DNA from: Aspidiotus rigidus
Taxonomy: Eukaryota; Arthropoda; Insecta; Hemiptera; Diaspididae
Direction of reading: 5' to 3'
DNA: 64,000 nucleotides
NCBI GenBank assembly: GCA_035079385.1
Contig: JAVHKY010000053.1
Coordinates: forward strand, 3,286,001-3,350,000
Positions within the stretch are counted from its first letter, which is position 1. Each line of letters opens with the position of its first letter. The notes below the pieces were generated by a model. The model saw nothing but the letters and a program-made list of their open reading frames with translations. It did no database searches and was not told the DNA's origin. This document shows, piece by piece, positions 20,851-31,190 of this stretch. A program made the translations under genes and the position numbers.

Positions 20851-23667
20851 GCTGAAACGTGTTCACACATCAATTTATATCAGCTGTGACACGATTATGA
20901 AAATATTCGTCTAATGATTTTCGGATCCACAAAAAAATTATCCCGAATTCCTGAATTTGGATCCGCATGGCCTTATGGTCGCACAACTTGTGATATGTTG
21001 TGAGAAAAAGATGCTTAACATCATGTGACCCGATGTGGGAAAAGGATGTCCAGCATTCAAAGCGACTGATGCTAAGCATATTTTTCTCGCAATGGGTCAC
21101 ACCTTTTTGCTTGAGCTTAACTCTATGAGCTTGAATCGTCAACGTCAGCAGTTGGAAGGGGAGGAGAAAGTGGCGTAGCTCCCTGACATCACGCTCCTGA
21201 TTCCAATTGACCTCAACTTATATGCAGGTTACAACGGCATTTGCTGTTTGAGAGATTTAGAAGGGCATTAATGAAGGCCTACACCCCGCTCATCTCATCC
21301 AAGCTGATCTATCAAAGGCCGAGTACAGTATCTCCCCTTTTCTAGGGCAAGAAGTTGGACATGTTTCATATCTTCGCCAGTGGTGCGGTAACGTTATTGA
21401 TTCAAATGGATTCTTCATTCGTAAAAAGTTCGACTTTGTTTTTATTTTAATCTACCGTAAATTTATTTTGAAGAAATCATCTTCAACTTATTCATTTCAA
21501 CAAGAGTAAAGAGCAAAAATTGCAACTTGGGATGAAAGAAAAAACAGAAGAAATTCACAAAATAGATATAGTTTTACACCGATACACGTAAGAAATAGAT
21601 TCCAACTAAAATATCGAGGAAAGAAAAAAACTCCGTATCGTAAAATTAGCATTTTCACACCATTAATAGAAGTTACTCGTGAACAGTTATAGCGATAGGA
21701 AATGAGTTGTACCCATAATTAATCATTCAGAAAGAGGCACGCGACCGATAATGGATGAATAATTATGGAAATCGAGTCGATAAATGCACCCACGTAACGA
21801 AAGTAGATGCGTTTTAATAAACTTGTTCTCAAGTCGACAAATTCCGATATATACAAGTGTTGTTGACATCAGTCCAATAATATTGTAACGTTAGGTGTAT
21901 AATGTTGAGAGACGTTAAATGGAGGCGCGCGCGACGAGATCGCTCATCAATTTTACGGCTGCGAACAAATAAATTTTCGAAATTCAGATTTCTCGCCATC
22001 GTGAATAGACTCGAAACAGTCCAAGTCTGAAAACCAATATTCAGAATTGTCCTACTTCCAAAGTGTGCACTCGTCGCCAGTCGCTCTCTTATATCATCTG
22101 CCTCTCTCTCTACCTTCGAGACCAAGATCGTTTCCAGACACGTCTCGGAGAATTAATGTCTCTTCTTAGTTCCATAAATTGTTCTCTTTCTTCTGAAAAG
22201 CCAGACTTCGAACAATTTCAAACATTGAGCTGTACATGAAGGACGAGGGAACTTGGAAAATGAATCGATAATCGAAATCCTAAAATCCCCTATGAAACAG
22301 GTACCCTGCTATCCTTAATCCAACGTAGGTAATAAGAGAGACTCTATGAGACGATGGGGGGATTTAACCTCAAGCACAGGCTTAGGCGATATACGTACAG
22401 TATTAGGGTTTGAAAAAATTTGCACTTTTCAAATAATTGATTGGTTCTTGAATGACTGAGACCTCACGAGCGCAGCTTTTTAAATTTCTCGTGGCCCAGA
22501 CTCAGAAAAATTATAATTTATGACATAATGCGATCACACGTCATTGGAAGAATCCCGTTTCTGCGCTCTCTTTCTTCGTTAAAATGTTGTCTGCTCGTCT
22601 TCGCGAGCTTATTTCATCTTTTTCCTGTCTGAACGATTGATCATGAATTGAAATTAATTATGTTACTAGGCTAATTGGGACGAGATCGCCAGCCAGTTTG
22701 TTCGCGATTCACTCATTACGATATTTTTGCACAGTTCGGTCCAAAAAAAGAGAGAAATATTGGTATTTTATTCATATTACGCTCGGTGGAACAGGTTCCT
22801 CTAACGAAAGGAAAAAAAGTAGCCTTACCTACGCACGTCATGAGCTTAGAATCGATAATGCATCGATCGCCTTTAAGAAGAGCGCTGTACACTACAATTC
22901 AACCTTTCAATTACGCCAATCAGGGGATGATTTATTCGAAAATAACGAATAAACATTTCAGTCGTCGCACATAAAAAAAAAAAAAAAATGCTTTTAATTG
23001 CGACCTAGGTCTCGCGAAAACGAGTTTACACATGGCAGAAGTTGACCAATATAGACAAATTTTTAACGAGATTTGGATGTTCATTTTCTATTTATATCAT
23101 TGATACAAAAAAAAGTAAAAGTATCGACACTCTGTGTGTATTTGTATATTCCGAGACAAAATGAACAAACGCACAGAGAACGTGAATTATTATTCAAGGA
23201 GACGATGGGATTCGAATGAACAAAAGAGAGAGAGAGAGAGAGAAAAAAAGAATCATTGCATTGTGGACGACAAACACTTTGATAAGATAGTGTTCGTAGG
23301 TTAATAGTGAATAGGTGGTTGTTTGCGTTAGCGCAATGGAAACCAGAATTATTGCTTCGTGAAATGAAAAACAATGCGCGAAAGGTGATTACCCATTGGT
23401 CATGCTTGCAGCGGAATGCATTACAACGACGCGCATATATGATATTGACACTCGAGAAGTACAGTTATGATACCGACGAGTGAATGAGAAAACCACGCAT
23501 CATAATCACGGTCAAAAATTATGAAATCTGCATAAACGTTACTAACCTCGATCCTTAAGAAAGTTTGGCAATCTACGAAACTGCACCCGGTCTGACGAAC
23601 TCAACCCTACTTGTTTTGAACTCTATCCAACGTTTGATGAAATTGAATTACATAATGTCACGAGTAA
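20851..23667. other. No gene recognised
   Basis: Mostly unique-looking sequence. A short (GA)n tract lies at about 23224-23245 and an A tract at about 22973-22988. Open frames of 60-99 residues on both strands have no recognisable domain. The 98-residue - strand frame at 21829-22125 is the most balanced in composition but is unsupported. Confidence 0.4.
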
Positions 23668-24223
23668 CCCAGGAAGATTAGGCTCAAAAATAAGAATAAA
23701 TGGAAATAAATGCCGGCAAAGGTTTTTTTCGTAGATTATGTTTAAAATGGTCTCCTGATAAACATACTAAAAGTCCACAACGAACAGAGAGCGGGGCCTC
23801 CCCCAAAGGGGATCAAAGTAACACAAAAATTAGTTTTCTGAGAATAAATCGAAAACTAAGCATCAGAGAAAAAAAAAGTTTCAAACAAAATTTCACTAAA
23901 TGTGTGTCAACTTAGCCCAAAAACTCGAGCTGAAAAGTTGATTTGAAAGTTGAGCGACTTTCTAAAATTTTTGATTTTAGCGTTAGTGTAGTCAAATTAG
24001 ACAGGTTTCGGGAAAAAAAAAAGAACATTGCGACATAGTAAAGGTCTGATTGCTGGAAATGGTCAAGAATGAAGTCCAAAACAACATACTAACTTCTCCG
24101 CGTTTTTCCCCAAGAGCATCTTTTTTATGGGGGTTGAAACCCCCTCAAAATCAGTTTGTTGTAAATATACCGCTTAATACTCATTTTAGAGAAAAAAGTC
24201 ATCAGTCAAAAATTATTCCTCGT
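23668..24223 (+). repeat. Left inverted arm of family D
   Basis: Reverse complement of 27635-28203. The 71-residue frame at 23700-23915 has a counterpart in the other arm, but many differences change the residue, so I read it as repeat DNA, not coding. Confidence 0.85.
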
Positions 24224-24413
24224 AAAATTTCCTATCGGTCTACGTATTTCATTTCTAACCTACACGTGATAGTCAGCTCAAAAATTTATGGAAATCGAGC
24301 CTCCGCCATACAAATCCGTGAATAACGCGCTCCTTGCCGAGGGATGAAGTCGTTGCGCGGTGGTTACGCGCGAAGGTAACGTTAATATTTCACTAGTACA
24401 TACAATGAAACGT

Positions 24414-24428
24414 ATACTAATTTTATTA
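24414..24428. repeat. Left target-site duplication of the R1-like LINE
   Basis: ATACTAATTTTATTA is present here and again, identical, at 26776-26790. Confidence 0.85.
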
Positions 24429-24441
24429 ATTAGAAGAAAGC

Positions 24442-25213
24442 TTGTCCAGACGGCAAGGTGAAAAATTCATAGTGGCTGGCGATTTTAATGCCAAGTCAGA
24501 AGAGTGGCGATCAGGCCGTACTGACATCCGTGGGTATGCACTGGGGGAGTGGATTGCCTACAACCGACTGGAAACGGTCAACGTGGGCAACACTCCGACC
24601 CGAGTGTATCAAGGATACGGATCCATCATTGATGTCACCTTTGCTTCAGAGAGCCTAGCCCGAAGAATAGATGGCTGGGAGGTACTGGACAAGGAGCTTT
24701 CTGGGAGCGACCACCGGTGTATCAACTTTTCCATCCGCCGGGAAGTTGAGGTCGCTGCTCCACAAGAGCTGGTAAGAAAATGGCCTGTTAGGAAGCTGAA
24801 TAGCGACCGTTTGAAGGCTAGCTATCTTGCTCTCACATGGGATCAAGAAGAAGAGCAAGAAGGCAATGCGGAGGTGATGATCAAGACTGTCACCAAAGCT
24901 TGCGATGTAGCCATGCCCAGGCAAGGTCCACCAAAGAAGAGGAGGGCTGTTTACTGGTGGACCAACAAGATTGCCGAATTGAGAAAAGAGTGCAACCGTC
25001 AGCGCCGGATATACCAGCGTAGTAGTGGCCGCGAAGGGGCGCGGGCGGTTGCACCCGCATACCAACTGGCTCGTAACAGGCTGAAGAAGGCCATCAAGGA
25101 CAGCAAGAGTGCTGCATAGCGAGAGCTATGTGAGATGGCAGATGACGACCCGTTTGGGAAGCCCATCTTAGCTGCCGTGAAATCCAAGCAGAGACGTCTG
25201 CTGGTACAGTAAA
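24442..25213 (+). pseudogene. Endonuclease domain and linker of the R1-like LINE
   Basis: This domain nicks the target to prime cDNA synthesis. Visible motifs: VAGDFNAKSEEW near residue 12, GSIIDVTFAS, and LSGSDHRCINFSI near residue 93, which are the GDFN and SDH catalytic motifs of exonuclease-endonuclease-phosphatase folds. The N-terminal catalytic residues are lost by truncation. The linker reads PPKKRRAVYWWTNKIAELRK. At 25117 a TAG interrupts the frame where W is usual (DSKSAA-stop-RELCEMADDDPFGKP), and the same frame then runs on to a TAA at 25210-25212. A deletion then joins this to the RT palm. Confidence 0.88.
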
Positions 25214-25221
25214 GCGCCCTG

Positions 25222-26506
25222 TTATTTGTGGGGTGCCGCAGGGGTACCCTTGGGCCGCTTTTGTGGTGCGTCGCATTTAACGGAATCTTTAAAGTGAAGC
25301 TGCCACCGGGGGTTAAGCTTATCTGCTATGCGGATGACACCCTGGTGGTATGCACCTCCGAAACAACTGTAGCGGTGGAGAGCAGGGTAAACCGGGCCCT
25401 AGAGGATGTGACGCGTTGGATCGAGTCAGCTGGACTTGAACTTGCAGCAAGTAAGACGGAGGCCATTTTATTCACGACCCGTCGGAAGTTCAAGCCACCC
25501 ACCTTTCGCCTGCAAGGTGTGGAAATTGGAATCAAGAAGCAAATTAAATACCTGGGCATCTGGTTCGACACGCTGAGCTTCAGGCACCATTTCCTGATGG
25601 CAGCGGAAAAGGCGGGCCGGGTAGTTGGATACCTAAGCCGCCTAATGAGGAACCTAGGAGGACCGAGAGAAGCAAGGAGAAGGATCATGATGAGCACCGC
25701 CTTGTCGATCCTCCTGTATGGTGCGCCAGTATGGGCCGACTGCATGAAGATACCATACCGAAGAAGAGAGATGGTAAAGATCCAACGAAGAGCTGCGCTG
25801 AGGTGTGTTAGTGCCTACCGCACTGTCTCGACGGAGGCTCTTTGTGTATTAGCACGTTCACCACCAATCGAGCTCCTTGCTGAGGAGAGAGCGGTGGTGT
25901 TCGAAGCAAGGAAGAGAACGACGACCAACCAAGAAGCTTTACGGGTCAAGCAGGAGGCCAGGCGCTCCTTGCTTGTAAAGTGGAAAGCAAGAATTGCCCA
26001 GAGTGAGCTGGGTACATGGACAACCCGTGTGCTAATACGCGACCTTGATGAGTGGATGAACCGACACCATGGTCAGCTGAACTTTCACCTGACACAGGTG
26101 TTAAGCCGGCCATGGTAGCTTCAACAAGTACCTTCACGAGAAGTTAAGGAAAGTTGAGCAGGCAACGTGTTCGCACAGTAACCAAGGGCGGGATGATGGA
26201 CCACAACACACCTTATTTGAATGTGAGGTGTGGAGGCGTGAGCGGGACGAGCTTAGTCGGTCACTTCAAGAGATCGGGGTAGATGAAGCGCTCGACCCGA
26301 GTAGCCTGGTACCCACCATGCTAGATTCCGAAGAAGCATGGAACCAGGTGTCTGCATTTGCGGCCACCATCATGAAGAGGAAGACCAGGAATGGAATAGG
26401 CAAATGCAGAACCACGCTATGGCCTACTCAACACCTGTGTACCATCAACATCCAGATCTGCAGGAAGAAGAGGACCAAGATCTTCCCTGAAGAGAGAAGA
26501 AGATGA
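25222..26506 (+). pseudogene. Reverse transcriptase palm to C-terminus of the R1-like LINE
   Basis: The PQG motif is split by a frameshift near 25240: one frame reads VICGVPQG and the next continues TLGPLLWCVAFNGIF. YADDTLVVCT (codons from 25327) is the catalytic YADD. SKTEAILFTTRR and IKYLGIWFDT mark the end of the palm and the thumb. The frame from 25228 stops at 26116-26118 after another frameshift near 26104. The next frame continues HGSFNKYLHEK and HTLFECEVWRRERDELSR, part of the CCHC-like tail, and ends at 26506. With the deletion upstream it cannot encode an active enzyme. Confidence 0.9.
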
Positions 26507-26790
26507 AGAAACTCCTACAGTGACCTACTGTATTGTGTAGTGTGGTGGTGTTTGTTGTTGTGAGTGTTCTTATATTTTTGTGCGTGCCAGGGGGGCACTG
26601 CAGCTTGGCGGTTGCCGAGTAGAAGAGGGGGTTCGCCTAGGAGATTCCTCCTTCACTGAAGTTATACTCGAAAGCGTCGATTCCGGTGTTGGAGGAAACA
26701 ATATTAAATGCATACGCAACCCGCACCTACTCCATAATGGATGACGGGCGGTGCTGCACATGCGACACACAAGCGATACTAATTTTATTA

Positions 26791-27634
26791 GTTTTAATTA
26801 ATTGTCACAGGGAATTTGCTGCACGATATTATTTTGAGAAAGGTATAATCAACTGTTTATCATTCATGAAAATAAAGTTTCCCATACATGGACAGACATT
26901 TTAAAAATCGTTTCTTATGCATGTATGACATGTAAAAAGCTGAATGGGGGGCTGTAAACATGCGAGCCCTTCCCCCATTTCGATTTTTCTAGTTCGAGTG
27001 GGTGGATTCGTTTGTAATGGGTTGTGCCGTAGGGTTTTCCGTTCGTGCTGGTCTTCTTCCCCCTCCAACCTTATATGAGGGGGCTGTGTGCCAGGCCAGG
27101 CCAGCATGTCGTGCTCCATTTTCAGACTGAAAACAGGCTGAATTTCGTGTGCTACGTTTTTGCTGTATTATGCTCTCAAGTTTTCCATTGTGGTTGTTTC
27201 AAGCGATGGTGGGAATGGATGTGGTCTTCTGTTGTGGACTCGCGGTTAGATCTTGACTTCGACCCACGTACAATTGAAGTAGGCTAACGTGAGGAATCGT
27301 TTCAAGCAATGGAAGGAATGTCACCAAGAAGCTTGTTATTGTTGTGTGCTCCCACAAATTCAAGAAGAACCGCCGCAACACAAATACGAGAATAACGCGC
27401 TCCTTGTCAAAGTTAGCGTAGTCGCATGAGGGTTTCACGTTGATAGTCGATTGGGTCAGGCAAACTTGCTCCGCCATTTCAGGCGATCTCCCGAGAAGCT
27501 TGTTTTGCGATGAGAGATTGACTACACGAGTCTTGCAATTATCAAAACGGAGAAACTAGAGATAAAAAGCTTCTTGGTATCATTCCCTATATCGCCTGGA
27601 ACAACAAGAAATTCAGCAAGCTTGCCTCGAATTC
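26791..27634. other. Loop of the family D element outside the LINE
   Basis: No coding domain recognised. It contains a direct partner (27380-27408) of a 29-bp segment at 24310-24338 (GAATAACGCGCTCCTTG core). It also contains words resembling the subrepeats of foldback A2, such as GGTATCATTCC followed by a GAACAACAAGAA-like word. Confidence 0.5.
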
Positions 27635-28203
27635 ACGAGGAATTATTTTTGACTGATGACTCTTTTCTCTAAAATGGGTTTTAAGCGGGATATTTACAAA
27701 AACTTAATTTGAGGGGGTTTCAACCCCCATAAAAAAGATGCTCTTGGGGAAAAACGCGGAGAAGTTAGTATGTTGTTTTGGGCTTCAATCTTGACCATTT
27801 CCAGCAATCAGACCTTTACTATGTCGCAATGTTCTTTTTTTTTCCGAAACCTGCCTAATTTGACTACACTAACACTAAAATCAAAAATTTTAGAAAATCG
27901 GTCAACTTTCAAACCAACTTTTTAGCTCGAGTTTTTGGGCTAAATTGACATACATATAGTGAAATTTATAGGAAATTTGATGAGGAACAACTTTTGTTCG
28001 AAACTTTTTTCTCTCTGATGCTTAGTTTTCGATTTATTCTCAGAAAACTAATTTTTGTGTTACTTTGACCGCCCTTGGGGGAGGGCCCGCTCTCTGATCG
28101 CTGTGGACTTTTAGTATGTTTATCAGGAGACCATTTTAAACATAATCCACAAAAAAAACCTTTGCCGGTATTTATTGCCATTTCAAAACCTAATCTGCCT
28201 GGG
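27635..28203 (-). repeat. Right inverted arm of family D
   Basis: Reverse complement of 23668-24223; see the element entry. Confidence 0.85.
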
Positions 28204-29290
28204 CTAGAGTATTGAAAGTCGATGTACCTGAATTGTAAAAAGCTCTCGAAAGTACTGCAGCCGTTTTAAAGGGTAAAAAATATTTCACTTGCATGAAATG
28301 AATTTTACTGACAAAACCGGTTTATCATCGCACTAGGGTGCAAATTGTGACGTGCCAGTAATATTTCATTTATTCGACAGAGGTTGTGATTTATAGATGT
28401 CTTCGGATGTCTCGACCCATTCTTTCGTTGTCGTCTTGAGCAGGGAACAGATGCGTCTAACGCCATGAAGGTGAGTTTTTCTCCTTTCAAACTTGAGCGA
28501 AGTCTTCGGATAGTTACTTATCTCAAGTAAGTCAAACCCATCGCTTCTTTGGAATCTCAACCCATCCTTTTTTCCTATACAACAATCCTCTTTTGAGCTC
28601 AATCCGTTCTAACGTGCCCCCAAGAAGAATCGAATTCCAAGCTTGATGTAGAGTGACACTATGCCTAAAACAAGCCAAGTTCAATTTCTAGACCCCTCGT
28701 TTACTTAGGAATTTTTCTTATTCAGGACCAGATCTACTGCTTTTTCCACGCCAGATATAATACGAATATTTTCCAATTTCCGCATATTTAGATTATTTAG
28801 TAATTTTACATACTTAGGAATCAATCAATAATTACCCACTTGACACTTACGCACTGGACAGTGTACAGGATTGTGCATGTAAGAACTCGCGTGTAAAGCA
28901 ACGATGCAACGCGTCTCAAGTTCTGGGTAGTCAAGCGTAGCCCGCCGCGTACTTCCGCAATACTGCTACACATATCTCCCCGATCAAACAGTTCAATGAA
29001 AAAATTGGTGTGTCAGAAAAAAAGAAAGGGGGGAAAGGGGATGTTGAAGTTGATTCATACGAAAGCAGGTAACCTCACTTCAAATCTAGAGTCGATTTCA
29101 CCGAGGGAACATCAATAGGAATACATTTAATATTGACATTACTGAAATAAAGTCAAATTCTAAGTACTATTTTCCCCTTGCATTGAGCTGAAATTTTAAT
29201 ACGTCATTTAAACAGATGTGACTCATCACATATAAAAAATTCGGCATGATATGGATATTCTTAGGATGATTTCATATTGCATTTTGAAAC
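28204..29290. other. No gene recognised
   Basis: Short open frames only. No inverted ends or tandem structure noticed. Confidence 0.4.
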
Positions 29291-29299
29291 CTTAAGATC

Positions 29300-29430
29300 G
29301 ATCCCAGAATTGGAAAATTGATACCAGTTTGTTTGTTTGTCTTCTTGTACCTCGAGAACCGCTCAACATACCAACTTGAAATTTTTGCCACATATTTATG
29401 CTATTTAGAAGTAAATTTTAAACCATGAAC
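29300..29430 (-). mobile_element. Retroelement 3'-end fragment, inverted
   Basis: On the - strand it reads ATTTCAAGTTGGTATGTTGA, GCGGTTCTCGAGGTACAAGA, AGACAAACAAACAAAC. The same succession (AAATTTCA, GCGGTTCT(C/T)GAGGTA, GACAAACAAAC) occurs at 48030-48115 and, diverged, at 58480-58595. It is a common ending of insect non-LTR and Penelope-type fragments; the family is not settled. Confidence 0.45.
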
Positions 29431-29500
29431 GAAAATTTCAGCTTTCATAGGAAAAAAGTTCCTCATAAAAGTTACGTCTTTACTGAATGCATCACTTGAC

Positions 29501-29870
29501 ATGAGGGTAGGCAAAGAGCAAAAAAGAACAGGAAAGAGAGCCATCTGCAGTACTGTCTGTAAGCAACTAGTTGGCGGCTCTTATGAATATATTTTTGTTT
29601 GTGGTGGCCATTTGCACACATGCGTTGTTGTTACTGCGCGCCAACCGCCAACTAATCGTTCACGAATCGTAAACGCGAATTACTTGCGTCATTTTGTCCA
29701 AAGCATGCGCAGCGACGCAAGCTGTTATTCTTTCATTGTTGTCTTTATTCTATGGTCACATACAAACAAAAATATTTATCCCCTCTTCCTTACTCATCCT
29801 CTTAGAGTAGGCAAACAGAAAATTAAAAAAGGAAAAACTCAAATGGCAAATGTTATGACGCTGAAAATTA
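29501..29870. other. Imperfect inverted repeat, no supported gene
   Basis: TAGTTGGCGG (about 29568) faces CCGCCAACTA (about 29646), and AATATATTTTTGTTTGTGGT faces CATACAAACAAAAATATTTA further out, so the 131-residue frame here is probably part of a small palindromic element. Confidence 0.4.
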
Positions 29871-29875
29871 TATTA

Positions 29876-30210
29876 TTATATTATTATTGTTATTAGAGTG
29901 CCCTCCAACAGCCGATCGGCCAACGACAGGAGGGCACTATAAACAAAAAATAAATAAAACAAAATAAAAACAAAAATAAATAGAAAAATACGGATAATAA
30001 ACAAACAAAATTCAATAAAAAAAAAACAATAATGACAATAATTATGTCCACCACTAGCCACCCCAACCTTGGTTCCATGTCCAATCCCCAACCCCTTCCA
30101 CAAACCAATCATTTCGAAGAATAAACAAAAAAATAAAGACAGATAAATAAATAAAAAAGGTATAGCAATAATAATAATCACAGATCTGTATGGAGGCCAT
30201 TTGATCATAG
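29876..30210 (-). mobile_element. LINE 3' end with terminal hairpin, inverted
   Basis: On the - strand, T-rich sequence leads to a stem AGTGCCCTCC...GGAGGGCACT (29897-29938) enclosing GCCGATCGGC, followed by a tail of TAATAACAATAATAATA. A hairpin just before a short-repeat tail is the layout of a LINE 3' untranslated region. The Phe/Leu-rich frames are composition artefacts. Confidence 0.6.
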
Positions 30211-30499
30211 GGTTGCGGACAAGATCAGACTGAAAGGTTTATGATAAAAAAAAAAAAAAAAAAATGAATAATGAACAAAAATAAGGTCAATTTCATGAGG
30301 ACTGTCGTCCCCTTGATACCTAACATTTTTCTATTGTCAAAAAGTATATCAATTGTGCGGTCTTCTTTAACAACACGGTTCACTCTTTCCAACCTTCTTT
30401 TTTTTTTTTTCTAATGATTTACTTTCTTTAAATTCTAAAGAGCGATTAAATCAATCTTTTTTAACACAAGAAATCAAACTCGGCTCCAGTCCTTACAAC

Positions 30500-30745
30500 G
30501 GATTGCTATGTCGGAGTACTATTGTTTTTACTTTTTTTTTTTTTTTTTTTTTTTAACATTTATGCATGCGTATAATTTTTTTCCCCCTATTCTTTTTTTC
30601 TCTTTTTTTTTTTTTTTTTTTGTTTTTTTTTTTGTTTTATATTGTTTTGTTTTGTTTTTTTATTTTTTTGTTTTTTGTCTTTTTTTTTGTGTTTTTCTTT
30701 TGTAATTTCTCTGTATGGTTGGATGTAATAAAAAAAAAACAAAAA
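30500..30745 (+). mobile_element. T-rich LINE 3' end with A tail
   Basis: Long T tracts broken by G or A, then TTTTGTAATTTCTCTGTATG, GTTGGATGTAATAAAAAAAA. The layout resembles the 3' region of the copy at 5225-6391 (TTTCTGTAATTTTG, AATAAA, A tail). Only the untranslated end remains. Confidence 0.5.
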
Positions 30746-30939
30746 GAGAGACAGAGTACGAAGCAGTGGAGCAGAAGCGAATTGCTGGAGCCTAACCGAT
30801 CATGAATACGTCAAGAAAGTCGAGATTTTTTCAAGTCTCTCTTTTCCCTCTCTTGATACATGTATGTATAGCTCGAATATCGAAATCTTGTACGAAATCT
30901 TAGCAGGGAACTTTTTCTATGTGTTTTTTTATTTTTCTC

Positions 30940-31190
30940 GGTATTTTTTGAGTATTGGAGGTGGGACTCGGAAAAATTCCGCCCTCAAGGAAAATAGGGA
31001 GAGGAAAATTTGGAGAAATTTTGACTTTCGAGCTATGTATGATCGGAGGACGATTTGAGAAAATTTCAACCATTAAAGGAGTGAGACTTGAAAAAATTTC
31101 GACTTTCGTGCTGTATATAATCGGAGTACAATTTGGAAATATTTTAATTATCAAATCAAAGGTCGATATTTCTTTAAGCTCCACTCTTGA
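30940..31190 (+). repeat. Three imperfect direct repeats of about 70 bp
   Basis: Each has GGAGG(T/A), GA(C)T(C/T)GGAAAAAT or similar, TTTCGACTTTCG(A/T)GCT, TATATA/GTATGATCGGAG. Similar words (GATAGGAGG, GACTT, AAATTTCGACTTC) make up the interior of the MITE at 38449-38720, so this may be a decayed relative. Confidence 0.5.

Larger units (their letters stand above)
24429..26775 (+). mobile_element. R1-like LINE, 5'-truncated and internally deleted, 15-bp duplication
   Basis: Bounded by the identical 15-bp sequence ATACTAATTTTATTA on each side. From 5' to 3' it carries most of an apurinic-like endonuclease domain, a deletion that removes the RT fingers and early palm, the RT palm onwards from the PQG motif, a C-terminal Cys/His motif, and about 270 bp of 3' untranslated DNA without a poly(A) tail. 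The lack of a tail and the 15-bp duplication fit the R1 group, but the site is ordinary DNA, not the 28S rRNA target. It is much more GC-rich than its surroundings. A decayed relative lies inverted at 41.2-42.3 kb. Confidence 0.9.
23668..28203. mobile_element. Family D: large element with inverted arms of about 560 bp
   Basis: Arms 23668-24223 and 27635-28203 are reverse complements at roughly 90% by eye. Outer ends read CCCAGGAAGATTAGG and CCTAATCTGCCTGGG. Matched inner landmarks include AATGCCGGCAAAGGTTTTTT, AATGGTCTCCTGATAAACAT, GAACATTGCGACATAGTAAA, TTTTTCCCCAAGAGCATC and GGGGGTTGAAACCCCCTC. The loop holds an R1-like LINE insertion (24429-26775) plus about 1 kb of its own sequence. No transposase for this element was found, so it is either non-autonomous or simply two inverted copies of one repeat. 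Confidence 0.75.

Noticed and set aside
23700..23915. Small protein apparently conserved in both inverted arms of family D
   Set aside because: DNA identity is uniform along the arms and many differences change the residue, so coding constraint is not supported.
29501..29896. 131-residue open frame
   Set aside because: It overlaps inverted repeats (TAGTTGGCGG/CCGCCAACTA) and has no recognisable domain.
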